Shown here: one piece after another, positions 17,973 to 26,267 of the stretch
How positions within the stretch are numbered: position 1 is the first letter of the stretch
How the letters are laid out: every line of letters starts with the position of its first letter
Source: Candidatus Woesearchaeota archaeon
Lineage (GTDB): Archaea; Nanobdellota; Nanobdellia; SCGC-AAA011-G17; ARS1403
DNA: 38,792 nt
Reading direction: 5' to 3'
Assembly (NCBI GenBank): GCA_016188065.1
Contig: JACPIN010000006.1
Coordinates: 1-38,792 of the forward strand
Notes under the pieces: generated by a model
The model's input: only the letters and a program-made list of their open reading frames with translations
Told to the model about the DNA's origin: nothing
Databases searched by the model: none
Translations under genes and position numbers: made by a program

Positions 17973-18464
17973 TTACCTGCAGTGCCTTTCAAAAACATTT
18001 TCATACTCAAAAAGCTCAGAATCAGAGAACCAAAGTTTGATTTCATTTTTCGCATCATCTTTGTTTCCAGATGCATGGATTAAATTCTTGACATGCCTTT
18101 TATTTTTGTTTGCATAGTCTTTGCTGATATGGGCATAATCTCCGCGGATAGTTCCAGGAGGAGCTTCGTTTGGATAAGTATCTCCGGTAATTTTTCTCAC
18201 ATTTTCAACCGCATTTACCCCTTCTAAAACCATTGCAACCACCGGGCCTTCTTTCAGATAATCTACAATCCTGTCTCTTATTTCCTTTCCATATTTTTCC
18301 TCAATGCTTTTAGGATAGTGTTTTCTCGCAAAGTTATCATCAGTCCAAAACATCTTCATCCCTATTATCTTGAAGCCCGCTTTCTCAAATCTTGCTGTAA
18401 TCTCTCCAATTAATCCGCGCTCAACACCATCAGGCTTTATCAAGATTAAAGTTCGTTCTATCAC
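17973..18464 (-). CDS. ndk: Nucleoside diphosphate kinase
   Basis: 163 residues, GTG start at 18464 overlapping the L24e stop. IERTLILIKPDGVERGLIGEI and EKYG are family landmarks; VKNLIHASGNKDDAKNEI holds the catalytic histidine near residue 130. It balances NTP and dNTP pools by phosphate transfer. It is the last gene of the L7ae-S28e-L24e-Ndk operon, a common archaeal arrangement. Confidence 0.96.
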   Translation of the reverse strand: MIERTLILIKPDGVERGLIGEITARFEKAGFKIIGMKMFWTDDNFARKHYPKSIEEKYGKEIRDRIVDYLKEGPVVAMVLEGVNAVENVRKITGDTYPNEAPPGTIRGDYAHISKDYANKNKRHVKNLIHASGNKDDAKNEIKLWFSDSELFEYENVFERHCR

Positions 18465-18625
18465 TTTCTGTCACGCGTCCACTTCAGTTTCTCTGGCTTC
18501 CTGTGCAATTTAAAAATATGTTTCTCGCATTTATGTTTGTCGAAATAAAATATTCTGCCGTCATCTCTCACAAATATCTTTCCAGTTCCAGATTTAATTT
18601 GTTTTTTACAGAATGAGCATTTCAT
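18461..18625 (-). CDS. rpl24e: Ribosomal protein L24e (eL24)
   Basis: 54 residues: MKCSFCKKQIKSGTGKIFV opens with the CxxC zinc site; RDDGRIFYFDKHKCEKHIFKLHRKPEKLKWT follows and is typical of L24e. The fourth cysteine of the usual zinc site seems to be histidine (HKCEKH). The start is 7 bases after rps28e, and the stop overlaps the ndk GTG start. Confidence 0.95.
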   Translation of the reverse strand: MKCSFCKKQIKSGTGKIFVRDDGRIFYFDKHKCEKHIFKLHRKPEKLKWTRDRK

Positions 18626-18631
18626 TTTTAA

Positions 18632-18976
18632 TCAGCCGCCCCTTTTGATCTGTATCAGCTTTCTAGCTTCAATTTCTGTCTCTCTCAGCATTAAGATATC
18701 ATTTATTCTCACAGGCCCTTTGACATTCCTTCTTATCACTTTGCCTTGATCTTCTCCGACAAGGATTTTGCATCTCACTTGAGTAACTTCTCCCCTAGAG
18801 CCAGTCCTTCCAACTATTTCTTCAACCTTTGCAGGAAACGCATGAGAAAATGTTACTTGCCCGGATTCTGTCTTTACCGACTTTTGCTCAGTGCCCAATC
18901 CTATAATGCCTTTCTTCTCTCTCCTCTTTTCTTTTCTCTCTGCCTTCTTTTCCCTTTTGCTTTCTTTCCTAGCCAT
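18632..18976 (-). CDS. rps28e: Ribosomal protein S28e (eS28) with long basic N-terminal extension
   Basis: 114 residues, against about 70 for the usual archaeal protein. Residues 44-114 are the S28e OB-fold: [46 protein letters not shown]...[11 protein letters not shown]. The first 24 residues are almost all K, R and E ([19 protein letters not shown]). The ATG at 18976 is the only one before the fold, so the extension is likely real. Confidence 0.93.
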   Translation of the reverse strand: MARKESKREKKAERKEKRREKKGIIGLGTEQKSVKTESGQVTFSHAFPAKVEEIVGRTGSRGEVTQVRCKILVGEDQGKVIRRNVKGPVRINDILMLRETEIEARKLIQIKRGG

Positions 18977-19006
18977 TTCTAATCTACTCTAATCTCTTAT
19001 AATTTA

Positions 19007-19387
19007 TTATTTGCTTTTGTCCTTAACAGGCTCTTTGCCTAACGCAGAAGCTATTTCCTGAATTGTTTTTTTAGAATCGCCTTCTGTAATAATCGCAACT
19101 GAAGCACAGCCTAGCTGCAAGCCGGCAGCAGCCCCAAGCTCTTCCTTTGTATTAACAGGAATGCATAGGATATTCTTTTCATCGCATAGTGGAGGAAGAT
19201 GCATTATTACCTCTTCAGGCTGGGTGTCCTGGGCTATTACAACTAATTTTGCAACACCTCTTTCAACGCATTTAGTAACCTCATTCGTCCCTTTCTTTAT
19301 CTTTCCAGTTGATCTTGCTATCTCTATCGCTTCTAGAGCTTTGTCAGAAATTCCCTTTGTGATTTCATAATTAAATTTTAAAGCCAT
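19007..19387 (-). CDS. rpl7ae: Ribosomal protein L7ae (eL8), k-turn binding
   Basis: 126 residues. ARSTGKIKKGTNEVTKCVERG is the k-turn recognition loop, followed by AKLVVIAQDTQPEEVIMHLPPLCDEKNILC. In archaea the protein also binds box C/D and H/ACA guide RNAs and RNase P. First gene of its operon. Confidence 0.96.
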   Translation of the reverse strand: MALKFNYEITKGISDKALEAIEIARSTGKIKKGTNEVTKCVERGVAKLVVIAQDTQPEEVIMHLPPLCDEKNILCIPVNTKEELGAAAGLQLGCASVAIITEGDSKKTIQEIASALGKEPVKDKSK

Positions 19388-19397
19388 ATAACCTCGT

Positions 19398-19449
19398 ACC
19401 TCCCGGTTTCATTGGTTAACTTGAAAAGAAAATTTTGCCTTTATAAAGT
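19398..19449 (-). promoter_or_regulatory. Promoter and Shine-Dalgarno of the rpl7ae operon
   Basis: CTTTATAAAG near 19440-19449 is a TATA box, placing the start of the message near 19420. Unlike most genes here, the message has a leader, and GGGAGGT (19398-19404) sits 10 bases before the ATG: a clear ribosome binding site. Confidence 0.6.
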
Positions 19450-19473
19450 TTTAGTTTTTGCCGAAGAAAAACA

Positions 19474-19540
19474 TGGACACCAAGGTTTCCATCTGCCTTC
19501 CTTCTCTTACTTTTTCTTTCAAAAAGAAAAATCAAGTCCA
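19474..19540 (+). repeat. Dispersed structured repeat, copy B
   Basis: TGGAC (19474-19478) / GTCCA (19536-19540) encloses GGTTTCCATCTGCCTTCC and the hairpin TTTTTCTTT (19511-19519) / AAAGAAAAA (19523-19531) with loop CAA. Same order as copy A at 17130; the hairpin sequence differs but pairing is kept. Confidence 0.7.
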
Positions 19541-19558
19541 AAAAGGAATACAATAGCC

Positions 19559-19792
19559 TCAGTTATTTCTTTTTTTAGTTTCCAAGGTCAATATCAAATC
19601 AGACAAGTGTTGCAGCTCTATCTGCAGTTTATTCTGGTCTTCAAATTTGTTATTCCTGTCCATTGCAATATCTGTAAATTTTGGGATGTTTTTTATAAGC
19701 GAAGAATCCAATGGTAGTTTGCAGATATAATTATCACCGAAATGAAAGCTGACTCCAATTTTATTTGTTTTTTTAAGTTTCGGAAGCTTCAT
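19559..19792 (-). CDS. Unknown 77-aa protein
   Basis: 77 residues: a basic start (MKLPKLKKTNKIGVSFHFGDNYICKLP) and a C-terminal helix (FEDQNKLQIELQHLSDLILTLETKK) that may form a coiled coil. No membrane span, no family. Its start overlaps the area just after the 37-aa ORF stop, so the two are probably cotranscribed. Confidence 0.55.
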   Translation of the reverse strand: MKLPKLKKTNKIGVSFHFGDNYICKLPLDSSLIKNIPKFTDIAMDRNNKFEDQNKLQIELQHLSDLILTLETKKRNN

Positions 19793-19796
19793 CTTA

Positions 19797-19910
19797 TTAT
19801 TTGTCTTTCCTCTTCATAGGAAGCCTTGAGAGGATATCAGAAGTTAGCTCTTTTATTTTTTCCTTCAAGAAAAACTTGTCCAGCGTTTGCTGCTCCTTTT
19901 CTTTTCCCAT
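19797..19910 (-). CDS. 37-aa charged microprotein (putative)
   Basis: ATG 19910 to TAA 19797. The peptide is MGKEKEQQTLDKFFLKEKIKELT and then SDILSRLPMKRKDK: one amphipathic helix with basic ends. It lies directly upstream of the 77-aa gene on the same strand, with a TATA-like CTATATAAG about 35 bases before its ATG. Its reality depends on this context. Confidence 0.45.
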   Translation of the reverse strand: MGKEKEQQTLDKFFLKEKIKELTSDILSRLPMKRKDK

Positions 19911-20029
19911 CTAAACCCCCAAAAAGTTTTTGGACGTCATTACTTATATAGCTTGTGATTAATTTAAGATGCAATTTAGATTTTATAATTCACTAATTCT
20001 TAAATATCAATTTATTTGCTTATTTTGCG

Positions 20030-20413
20030 ATGAGAAGGGATGCTATACTTGATTCTTTAGGGATTTTTGGAAGTACTGTAACTGCTTTATCCTTTATAGA
20101 AAAACCATTTTTCCAGCGTAATAAAATCGTCCTTCTTGTTTTAGGAATCATAACCCTGGGAGTTTATTTTAAATTGTATATAGAAGAAAAAGCCATTTCC
20201 AGAATTAGAACTACTGAGAAAAAATTAAATAGTATGGAAGATGTTATAAACAACAGGATGAGTAGCCAAGATGTAGAAATTTCAAAAATAAAGGGATGGA
20301 TTGAAGCAATCAATTTCTTTAAAGGGAAAAAAGGAGCTATTGATCCGATAACTCTTATTATTATTTTGGTTATTGTAATTGTAATTATATTGGCGTTGCA
20401 AGGAAAACTTTGA
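20030..20413 (+). CDS. Unknown membrane protein with helical linker
   Basis: 127 residues. A hydrophobic span near residues 32-50 (IVLLVLGIITLGVYFKLYI), a charged helical middle (EKKLNSMEDVINNRMSSQDVEISKIKGWIEAI), and a very hydrophobic C-terminal span (ITLIIILVIVIVIILALQ). A TATA-like AATTTATT about 22 bases upstream fits a leaderless start. No family recognised. Confidence 0.6.
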   Translation: MRRDAILDSLGIFGSTVTALSFIEKPFFQRNKIVLLVLGIITLGVYFKLYIEEKAISRIRTTEKKLNSMEDVINNRMSSQDVEISKIKGWIEAINFFKGKKGAIDPITLIIILVIVIVIILALQGKL

Positions 20414-20476
20414 ATGAATGCAGGCACAATTGTAGAGAAAAAAACAAACTTAAAACAGGAAGAAACTAGAAATTAT

Positions 20477-20510
20477 CTATGAGTAAGATAAAATACTAAT
20501 TTATTTTTCT
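20477..20510 (-). repeat. 34-bp direct repeat, distal copy (duplicate of gltX 3' end)
   Basis: Identical over 34 bases to 21603-21636. Read on the minus strand it encodes the same last residues as GluRS (KNKLVFYLTHR) followed by TAA. With the other copy it brackets the NYN gene and the 68-aa gene, like an attachment-site duplication. Confidence 0.85.
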
Positions 20511-20529
20511 TTATCTTTATACTTAAGAA

Positions 20530-21228
20530 TTAAATGTTTCCAGATTTATTATTTTTATCAGTTATATAAAAACATAACTTTTTCAATTCTTCATCATTAA
20601 CTTTAGCCATATTAAAAAAGAAATCACATTCCTTTTCCATGTCAGAAGCTAGACTTCCTGGGTGTGCAACCAAAACAATTTTCTTGCCTTGATTTTTAAC
20701 CAGCTTTATAGATTCTAAAAGGTCTACATCTCCTGAGCATACAATTGCAACATCGAAATTATTCCTGTAAGCATGATGGACTAAATCAACTGCTAGCTGT
20801 ACATCTGTACCTTTTTGAAATAACCGTAGTTCTTTAGCGGAAAATTGTAAGGGTTTAAGTTTTAATTCTACAAAAGGGAGCTTTATAAACCTAGAAAAAC
20901 AACAATCCTGAATAGATTTTTCTTTTCTAACTTTAGAAAGAAACTTTTCTATTTTGTTTTTATCATAATCTCCTGATCTTGCGATTTTATTTTTTATTTT
21001 TTTAGTAATTTCCTTTGTATATTCGCCAGAGTACATGTAAGTTCTTATCAATCTTGGATTATACCTCTCCCAGTTTCTAAGCTCATTTATCTTTTTAAAT
21101 AAAAAGTCTGGAACTTTTGCAAAATCTGGATATGCATCTGTCTTTGAAAGAAAATAATTTTTGAAATTATCATAATCTACAAAAAACATAAATTTCATAT
21201 TATAAATAGGGGGTTTACGGGAATCCAT
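20530..21228 (-). CDS. NYN-domain (LabA/DUF88-type) putative RNase
   Basis: 232 residues. A PIN-like NYN fold: MKFMFFVDYDNFKNYF near residue 11-26 supplies the first acidic residues, DVQLAVDLVHHAYRNNFDVAIVCSGDVDLLESIKLV near 140-175 the conserved D and SGD-x-D, and KIVLVAHPGSLASDM follows. The family acts on RNA or binds nucleic acid. It lies in the module bracketed by the 34-bp repeat. The start could also be the internal ATG at 21198. Confidence 0.85.
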   Translation of the reverse strand: MDSRKPPIYNMKFMFFVDYDNFKNYFLSKTDAYPDFAKVPDFLFKKINELRNWERYNPRLIRTYMYSGEYTKEITKKIKNKIARSGDYDKNKIEKFLSKVRKEKSIQDCCFSRFIKLPFVELKLKPLQFSAKELRLFQKGTDVQLAVDLVHHAYRNNFDVAIVCSGDVDLLESIKLVKNQGKKIVLVAHPGSLASDMEKECDFFFNMAKVNDEELKKLCFYITDKNNKSGNI

Positions 21229-21353
21229 AGCTCAACAATCTTCTTTAAAGAAAATTTAGGCTAGGCTTCCACCCCCTTTACCATGTAAGGCTTATATTAA
21301 AATTTATAATATATAAAGTATTGTAATGATTATTGAGTAAAAAGGTTCTTTAT

Positions 21354-21560
21354 CTAATCCACCACATCTAATCCACGAACAATGATATATTTATATTCAG
21401 AATATGGGTAATTATTTTCTTCTCTTAAAAATTCATTCCATGCGTTGTATCTTCTTACGACATCTCCACTTTCTCTTTCAATTATTGTTGTTTTTGTTGG
21501 ATATAAAATAGCGTCTAATCCGATTTTTCCAATTAATTTAAGTGTATTTGTAACTGTCAT
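21354..21560 (-). CDS. Unknown 68-aa protein in the repeat-bracketed module
   Basis: 68 residues from ATG 21560; a GTG two codons earlier is possible. MTVTNTLKLIGKIGLDAILYPTKTTIIERESGDVVRRYNAWNEF, then EYKYIIVRGLDVVD. Soluble, mixed. No family recognised. Its promoter would lie in the first bases after gltX, inside the bracketed segment. Confidence 0.5.
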   Translation of the reverse strand: MTVTNTLKLIGKIGLDAILYPTKTTIIERESGDVVRRYNAWNEFLREENNYPYSEYKYIIVRGLDVVD

Positions 21561-21598
21561 TTGCACATTATCCAGTATTAAAAATGGTATTTTTAAAT

Positions 21599-23209
21599 CT
21601 ACCTATGAGTAAGATAAAATACTAATTTATTTTTCTCTTTTTTATCTAATTTACAGAATGCGAATCTTTCAAACTGAATCATCTCATTAACTCTAACTTC
21701 TTTCAAGAGCGGCTCACCAAAACCTTTTTTGACAGAGGCATCAGGCATCACAACTTCCACTTTAGCTAAGTCTTTTGCAACAGGAAGCCAATGTATCATC
21801 TTCGCATCTATTCTAGGATCCAATTCTTCAGAAATAAATTCCAAATTTTTAAAATTGAATAAATGCATAAATCTGTATATTCTGTCTTTTTCTAAATTAT
21901 CTTGGACGTAAAAGTCATCTCCAGTTTTGATTACCCTCACTCCCTTTTCAGGGTGCTCAGGATGAAGCGGAGCATGAGAGCTAATTCCTGGAGAATTCTT
22001 TATCTTTATTTTCTTAGGATTTTCAATAAAGAAGTAGCGATTCGCAATTGGGTCTAGCAATCTTTTATTTTTAGCAATAATATCATCCCATGTTATTGTT
22101 GATTCTGCTTTTGAAATTCCGGTTGATAAAACAAAGTCATAAATAGCCTGAGGCAAAAATCCCCTTCTTCTTAATGCTACTATCGTCGTCAATCTTGGAT
22201 CGTCCCATCCAAGAAACTCTTTATTTTTTATTTTCTCTCTGATTATCCTTCCAGAACTCTCAACTCCTTCCAGATTCAATCTTCCAAATTCATACGTTTT
22301 TGTTTGCTGTAAGTTCAAGAGTTTTTGAATATACTTTTGAAGCTCTGCTCTCAGCTCAAACTCCTTGCTTCTTAATCTGTATGTTATCTTGAAATGCCCA
22401 TCCATCACCGCATTCTGAAAATCATAATTAGGCCAGAGATGATACTTTGATCCTTGCCTTGCATGCCTGCTATTCACGAATCTGAACAGAGTAGGGTCCC
22501 TCATCGTCGTATTCTTATGCTTCATACTCCCTTTTAATCTCAAAATTCCTTTTTTACTTTTAAGAAAATCATTCCAAAAAACTTTATTTTTTCTGCATTC
22601 ACATTCAATGCCTTTCAGCCTGCTATCGCTTATCTTCTCTTTGCTGCAATAACATGCATAAGATTTTTCTTTTTCCAGTAGTTTTCTCGCATAGCGGTAG
22701 AACAATTCCATATTATCAGATGCATACTGAAGTTTATCCCACTTAATTCCAAGCCAGCTGAAATTATCCAGCATAATCTCGTAGTACTCCTTCTTTACTA
22801 ACTCTGGGTTTGTATCTTCAAAGCGCAGATAGAATTCCCCTTCATGCTTTTTCGCTAATTCATAATTTAGTATTAGTGCTTTGGCATGCCCTAGATGAGG
22901 ATATTTTTCCGGACCAGGCGGGAATGCAGTTCTTATTTTTCCTTTAACTTTTAGAATGCTGAATAAATCCCTTTCTTTTTTCTTTTGTTTTTTGAATGTA
23001 AACGCCTGTAACTGTGTTTCCTGCTCTGAAACGGATAGTTGATTTACCTTCTTTATTACATCATTAATTTTTTTCGACAGCTCTTTTATTTTATTTTTCA
23101 AGCTGGGATTCTCCTGAAGAACTTTTCCTATTACGGCTCCAGGATTTGCTTTTCCTTTGTAATTTACTGCATTCTGCAGCGCATACTTAAGAATTAACTC
23201 TTCATCCAT
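21599..23209 (-). CDS. gltX: Glutamyl-tRNA synthetase (archaeal type)
   Basis: 536 residues from ATG 23209 (MDEELILKYALQNAVNYKGKANPGAV, the usual archaeal start). Class I signature near residue 100: FPPGPEKYPHLGHAKALILNYELAK (HLGHA for HIGH). The KMSKS equivalent is LSTGISKAES. The C-terminus is an all-beta anticodon domain of GlnRS type. A TATA (TTTATATAT) 27 bases upstream suggests a leaderless message. The last codons lie in the 34-bp repeat shared with 20477-20510. Confidence 0.96.
   Translation of the reverse strand: MDEELILKYALQNAVNYKGKANPGAVIGKVLQENPSLKNKIKELSKKINDVIKKVNQLSVSEQETQLQAFTFKKQKKKERDLFSILKVKGKIRTAFPPGPEKYPHLGHAKALILNYELAKKHEGEFYLRFEDTNPELVKKEYYEIMLDNFSWLGIKWDKLQYASDNMELFYRYARKLLEKEKSYACYCSKEKISDSRLKGIECECRKNKVFWNDFLKSKKGILRLKGSMKHKNTTMRDPTLFRFVNSRHARQGSKYHLWPNYDFQNAVMDGHFKITYRLRSKEFELRAELQKYIQKLLNLQQTKTYEFGRLNLEGVESSGRIIREKIKNKEFLGWDDPRLTTIVALRRRGFLPQAIYDFVLSTGISKAESTITWDDIIAKNKRLLDPIANRYFFIENPKKIKIKNSPGISSHAPLHPEHPEKGVRVIKTGDDFYVQDNLEKDRIYRFMHLFNFKNLEFISEELDPRIDAKMIHWLPVAKDLAKVEVVMPDASVKKGFGEPLLKEVRVNEMIQFERFAFCKLDKKEKNKLVFYLTHR
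21603..21636 (-). repeat. 34-bp direct repeat, gltX copy
   Basis: The last coding bases of gltX, repeated exactly at 20477-20510. Similarity continues upstream with a small gap (TTATCT...), so the original duplication was probably near 50 bp. Confidence 0.85.
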
Positions 23210-23289
23210 AATATAAAATAAACATTTGAGATATATAAATTTAGCCAATCTAGATAGATTTTAAAGTTTATTTATCTGATGCGTTATGT

Positions 23290-23763
23290 ATGTTGAAAGC
23301 AAGATTCCTGCTTCCTAACCATAAGCCTCCAGGAAGGATGTACGTTAATTTGCTAGGATTAGAGCGCGTATTCGGCAATGGAAAAGGCATTGAAAAAGCC
23401 CTTGATAATGCAATTGACTATGGAACAAGTACACTAGCCTATAACAAGAGGGGATTAAGCGATTTTGATTTCTTCATAGGGATAATAAGCTCTGATACCG
23501 TAAAGATGGAAAGGGTTTTTACCTTATTCGCCTATTATGATGTTTATAAGCAGCACACCGCTCCAAAGATTGGGAGGCAATTTTTCAGAGGCAGATACCT
23601 GCTTAGTGAAAAGATTGAACACCTTGACGAAGACACAATCACTTTGTTATACAAGGAAAATGAGTTCAGGAAAACAACTGAAAGCCTTGAAGACTATATG
23701 AACAGATACCCGCATCTTGGAAAACTGGAGCCAAAGAGGGGCTTTGGAGAGCTTTTAGTTTAA
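23290..23763 (+). CDS. Unknown 157-aa protein
   Basis: 157 residues, soluble: MLKARFLLPNHKPPGRMYVNLLGLERVFGNG, then KALDNAIDYGTSTLAYNKRGLSDFDFFIG, and a C-terminal helix with EDYMNRYPHLGKLEPKRGFGELLV. No recognised family or motif. It has its own promoter-like TTTATTTATC about 20 bases upstream and stands alone, divergent from gltX. Confidence 0.65.
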   Translation: MLKARFLLPNHKPPGRMYVNLLGLERVFGNGKGIEKALDNAIDYGTSTLAYNKRGLSDFDFFIGIISSDTVKMERVFTLFAYYDVYKQHTAPKIGRQFFRGRYLLSEKIEHLDEDTITLLYKENEFRKTTESLEDYMNRYPHLGKLEPKRGFGELLV

Positions 23764-23800
23764 CAGAAAATAATTTAAACCGGTTTTCTATATAAAAAAT

Positions 23801-24169
23801 ATGGTAACATTTAATTATCTTGATATTGAATCAAATATTAAGGATAGATTTTTCGATGTTAGAGATCATTTGATGGAGCATGGAATATCTTTGATATTTG
23901 ACAGAGTAGTTACTGAAGATGGTCATCTTTACATTTATTTAGAAAAAATTAGCACAGGTAGGAGCATTGCTTATTCTGAGATTGCAGAATTGTCCGAATA
24001 TTTAGAGCGCACATATGAAGAAATGGAAGCAGAAATCGCACATCTTCCTGATAGCATAAGAAATGAGATTAGAAAGCAGGATTATTCCCCTGTTAATGTC
24101 GCTGTTGCAAGACAGTATTTATTAAATACAAAAAGAGAAACTGAAAGAAGAATAGAGATTGTTGCATAG
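23801..24169 (+). CDS. Unknown 122-aa protein
   Basis: 122 residues, acidic and helical: YLDIESNIKDRFFDVRDHLMEHGISLIFDRVVTEDGHLYIYLEKISTG, then AEIAHLPDSIRNEIRKQDYSPVNVAVARQYLL. No cysteines, no membrane span, no family recognised. TTTAAACC about 25 bases upstream is a possible TATA. Confidence 0.6.
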   Translation: MVTFNYLDIESNIKDRFFDVRDHLMEHGISLIFDRVVTEDGHLYIYLEKISTGRSIAYSEIAELSEYLERTYEEMEAEIAHLPDSIRNEIRKQDYSPVNVAVARQYLLNTKRETERRIEIVA

Positions 24170-24205
24170 AAAAGATTAAAAACCTGTATGATTTATATGT
24201 GCCAT

Positions 24206-24553
24206 ATGGATGATAAAATGTTAAAATATCTGGAAGATGAATCTAATTTCTTGCTAACTGAAAGCCAAAGAGAATCTATAAAAGATTTAGAAAAAATCTT
24301 TGGTAAAATGTATATGGAAACAGCACACCATTCCTTTGCTTTTAGAAGATTAAAATATGCAGTTACAGACGAAGATAAAAGAAAATATCAGTTTTATAAT
24401 TTAGTTACTCTTTTACAGCATAGATACTTTGAACGAGTTGATGAAGAAATTGAAGAGGATATAAGACTGCACGGGCATCATCCAAGTGAAGAAATATTTC
24501 GTTCATCTATACCCGAAGATTTTCTTAGAAAGTATCTGGATAAAACTCAATGA
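24206..24553 (+). CDS. Unknown 115-aa protein
   Basis: Helical, histidine-rich in places: ETAHHSFAFRRLKYAV and HGHHPSEEIF. The frame opens at 24188, but the TATA-like TTTATATG at 24192-24199 suggests a later start, 24206 (MDDKML) or 24218 (MLKYLEDES). No family recognised. It follows the 122-aa gene by a short gap. Confidence 0.55.
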   Translation: MDDKMLKYLEDESNFLLTESQRESIKDLEKIFGKMYMETAHHSFAFRRLKYAVTDEDKRKYQFYNLVTLLQHRYFERVDEEIEEDIRLHGHHPSEEIFRSSIPEDFLRKYLDKTQ

Positions 24554-24666
24554 GTTAAAAATTGTCAAATAGAGATAAACATGCTAAAAATAAATGAGGT
24601 GGCTTTTGATTTTAAATTAAAATCCAAAATGAAAAATAATTTATATTAGTGGCTCTTGATATTACT

Positions 24667-25419
24667 ATGGTTAATTATATCGGCTATACTTTAATCAGCG
24701 TTCTCATTGTCAGCTTAATCTCTCTTGTTGGAATTTTAACTTTATCTTTGAAAGCAAATACGCTCAAAAAATTATTAATATATTTTGTTAGTTTCTCTGC
24801 AGGAGCTTTATTGGGAGATGTTTTCATCCATTTACTGCCGGAAATCATTGAAGAAAATGGCTTTGGATTCAATATCTCAGCATATATTTTATTTGGAATT
24901 CTATTTTCTTTTTTAATTGAAAAAGTAATCCAATGGAGGCACTGCCATCACCCTACAACTAAAGAGCACCAGCATCCTTTTGCAATCATGAATCTTGTAG
25001 GAGACTTTCTGCATAATTTCATAGACGGATTGATTATAGGCGAAAGCTATTTAGCTTCCATTCCAGTTGGTATTGCAACCACAATCGCAGTCATATTGCA
25101 TGAAATCCCGCAAGAGATAGGAGATTTTGGAATCTTGCTTCATGGTGGCTTTTCCAAGGGCAAGGCTTTATTCTTTAATTTTGTAACAGCATTGAGTGCT
25201 ATTTTAGGTGAAGTTATCTCTCTTGTTTTGGCTGCCCGTGTTGAAAATTCCTTATTATTCCTAATCCCGTTTGCTGCTGGAAACTTTATCTACATCGCAG
25301 GGGCAGATTTAATTCCCGAATTGCACAAATACGAGTTTACGACTAAAAATTCAATTCTGCAGCTAATTACTATTATATTAGGAGTAATGGTCATGATGGC
25401 TTTGTTATTGCTGGAATAA
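24667..25419 (+). CDS. ZIP family divalent metal transporter
   Basis: 250 residues from ATG 24667 (a GTG at 24649 is in frame, but TATA placement fits 24667). Eight hydrophobic spans with the ZIP metal site: LVGDFLHNFIDGLIIGESYL in span 4 and VILHEIPQEIGDFGILLHGG in span 5. A histidine loop between spans 3 and 4 (WRHCHHPTTKEHQHP) could hold metal. Zn2+ or Fe2+ import is likely. Confidence 0.93.
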   Translation: MVNYIGYTLISVLIVSLISLVGILTLSLKANTLKKLLIYFVSFSAGALLGDVFIHLLPEIIEENGFGFNISAYILFGILFSFLIEKVIQWRHCHHPTTKEHQHPFAIMNLVGDFLHNFIDGLIIGESYLASIPVGIATTIAVILHEIPQEIGDFGILLHGGFSKGKALFFNFVTALSAILGEVISLVLAARVENSLLFLIPFAAGNFIYIAGADLIPELHKYEFTTKNSILQLITIILGVMVMMALLLLE

Positions 25420-25431
25420 ATAAATTAAAAA

Positions 25432-25791
25432 TCATTCATGCCTGATAGCTATATGAAAATAATCACATACAAAATCAATGTCGCAATAAGAGCAGTAATA
25501 CACCTCTTCCACTATTTCATTGTCTTTTCCTATCATAAAAACTGACTTGAGTCCGCAGCCACGGCTTCCAGAATGCAGGTACTCAGCCCCTTCAACTGTT
25601 GGAACCAGTTCTCTTAATTTAGATTCAAGAAGGTTTATCCCTTCATCCAATTTGCTAATCTCATTAATGATATTCTCCCTTTGAGACTTGTACTCTTTCA
25701 TCTTTAAAGCATATTCCTTCCTTTTCTCAGAAGTCAAAGCAGTAATCCCCAATATGGCAATCCTCTCTTCAATATAAGACCTTGTATACAT
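25432..25791 (-). CDS. Unknown protein with coiled coil and CxxC
   Basis: 119 residues. A long charged helix (about 20-68: KRKEYALKMKEYKSQRENIINEISKLDEGINLLESKL) is followed by GSRGCGLKSVFMIGK and a VYYCSYCDIDFVCDYFHIAIRHE end with CxxC and CDYFH, which may bind zinc. No family recognised. It converges with the ZIP gene. Confidence 0.6.
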   Translation of the reverse strand: MYTRSYIEERIAILGITALTSEKRKEYALKMKEYKSQRENIINEISKLDEGINLLESKLRELVPTVEGAEYLHSGSRGCGLKSVFMIGKDNEIVEEVYYCSYCDIDFVCDYFHIAIRHE

Positions 25792-25842
25792 ACATTGATT
25801 TTAGATAGGATTATTTATAAGGTTAATCAGCTCCTAGGAAGG

Positions 25843-26253
25843 TTACTGTATCCCCAAGTAGAAATCCAGAGATATCATCCCTGCTCCGACAAGTATAAGC
25901 AGAAAAGTAGAAGCCAGCGCCATATAATTAACCTCCCATCCATCTACAAAATTTAGCCTCTTTACAATCTTCCTGTGATATATGCCAAGAACCATAACTA
26001 TTGTAATCATAGAAGCAAAAAGCCTCGTTCCTATTCCAAAAAGGACAAATAATCCGCCGTAGAATTCCGTTATTATCAGTATCCAAGTCCATATTATTCC
26101 TGGCTTGTAGCCAATAAGGTTTAGCCATTTAGCCATTGCTTCCTTATCCTTTAATTTATTATAGCCATGAGCCATGAAAAAAGTTCCTAAGAAAAACCTT
26201 ACAACCAAAAGACCTACATCCATCATTGGCATGTTAATTTTTAATTTTTTCAT
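25843..26253 (-). CDS. DoxX-family membrane protein
   Basis: 136 residues with four spans. LLVVRFFLGTFFMAHGYNKLKDKEAMAKWL at the start and ITEFYGGLFVLFGIGTRLFASMITIVMV are DoxX signatures. The family has roles in respiration or redox balance. It lies next to VKOR. Confidence 0.85.
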   Translation of the reverse strand: MKKLKINMPMMDVGLLVVRFFLGTFFMAHGYNKLKDKEAMAKWLNLIGYKPGIIWTWILIITEFYGGLFVLFGIGTRLFASMITIVMVLGIYHRKIVKRLNFVDGWEVNYMALASTFLLILVGAGMISLDFYLGIQ

Positions 26254-26267
26254 GCTTAAATACTTTT

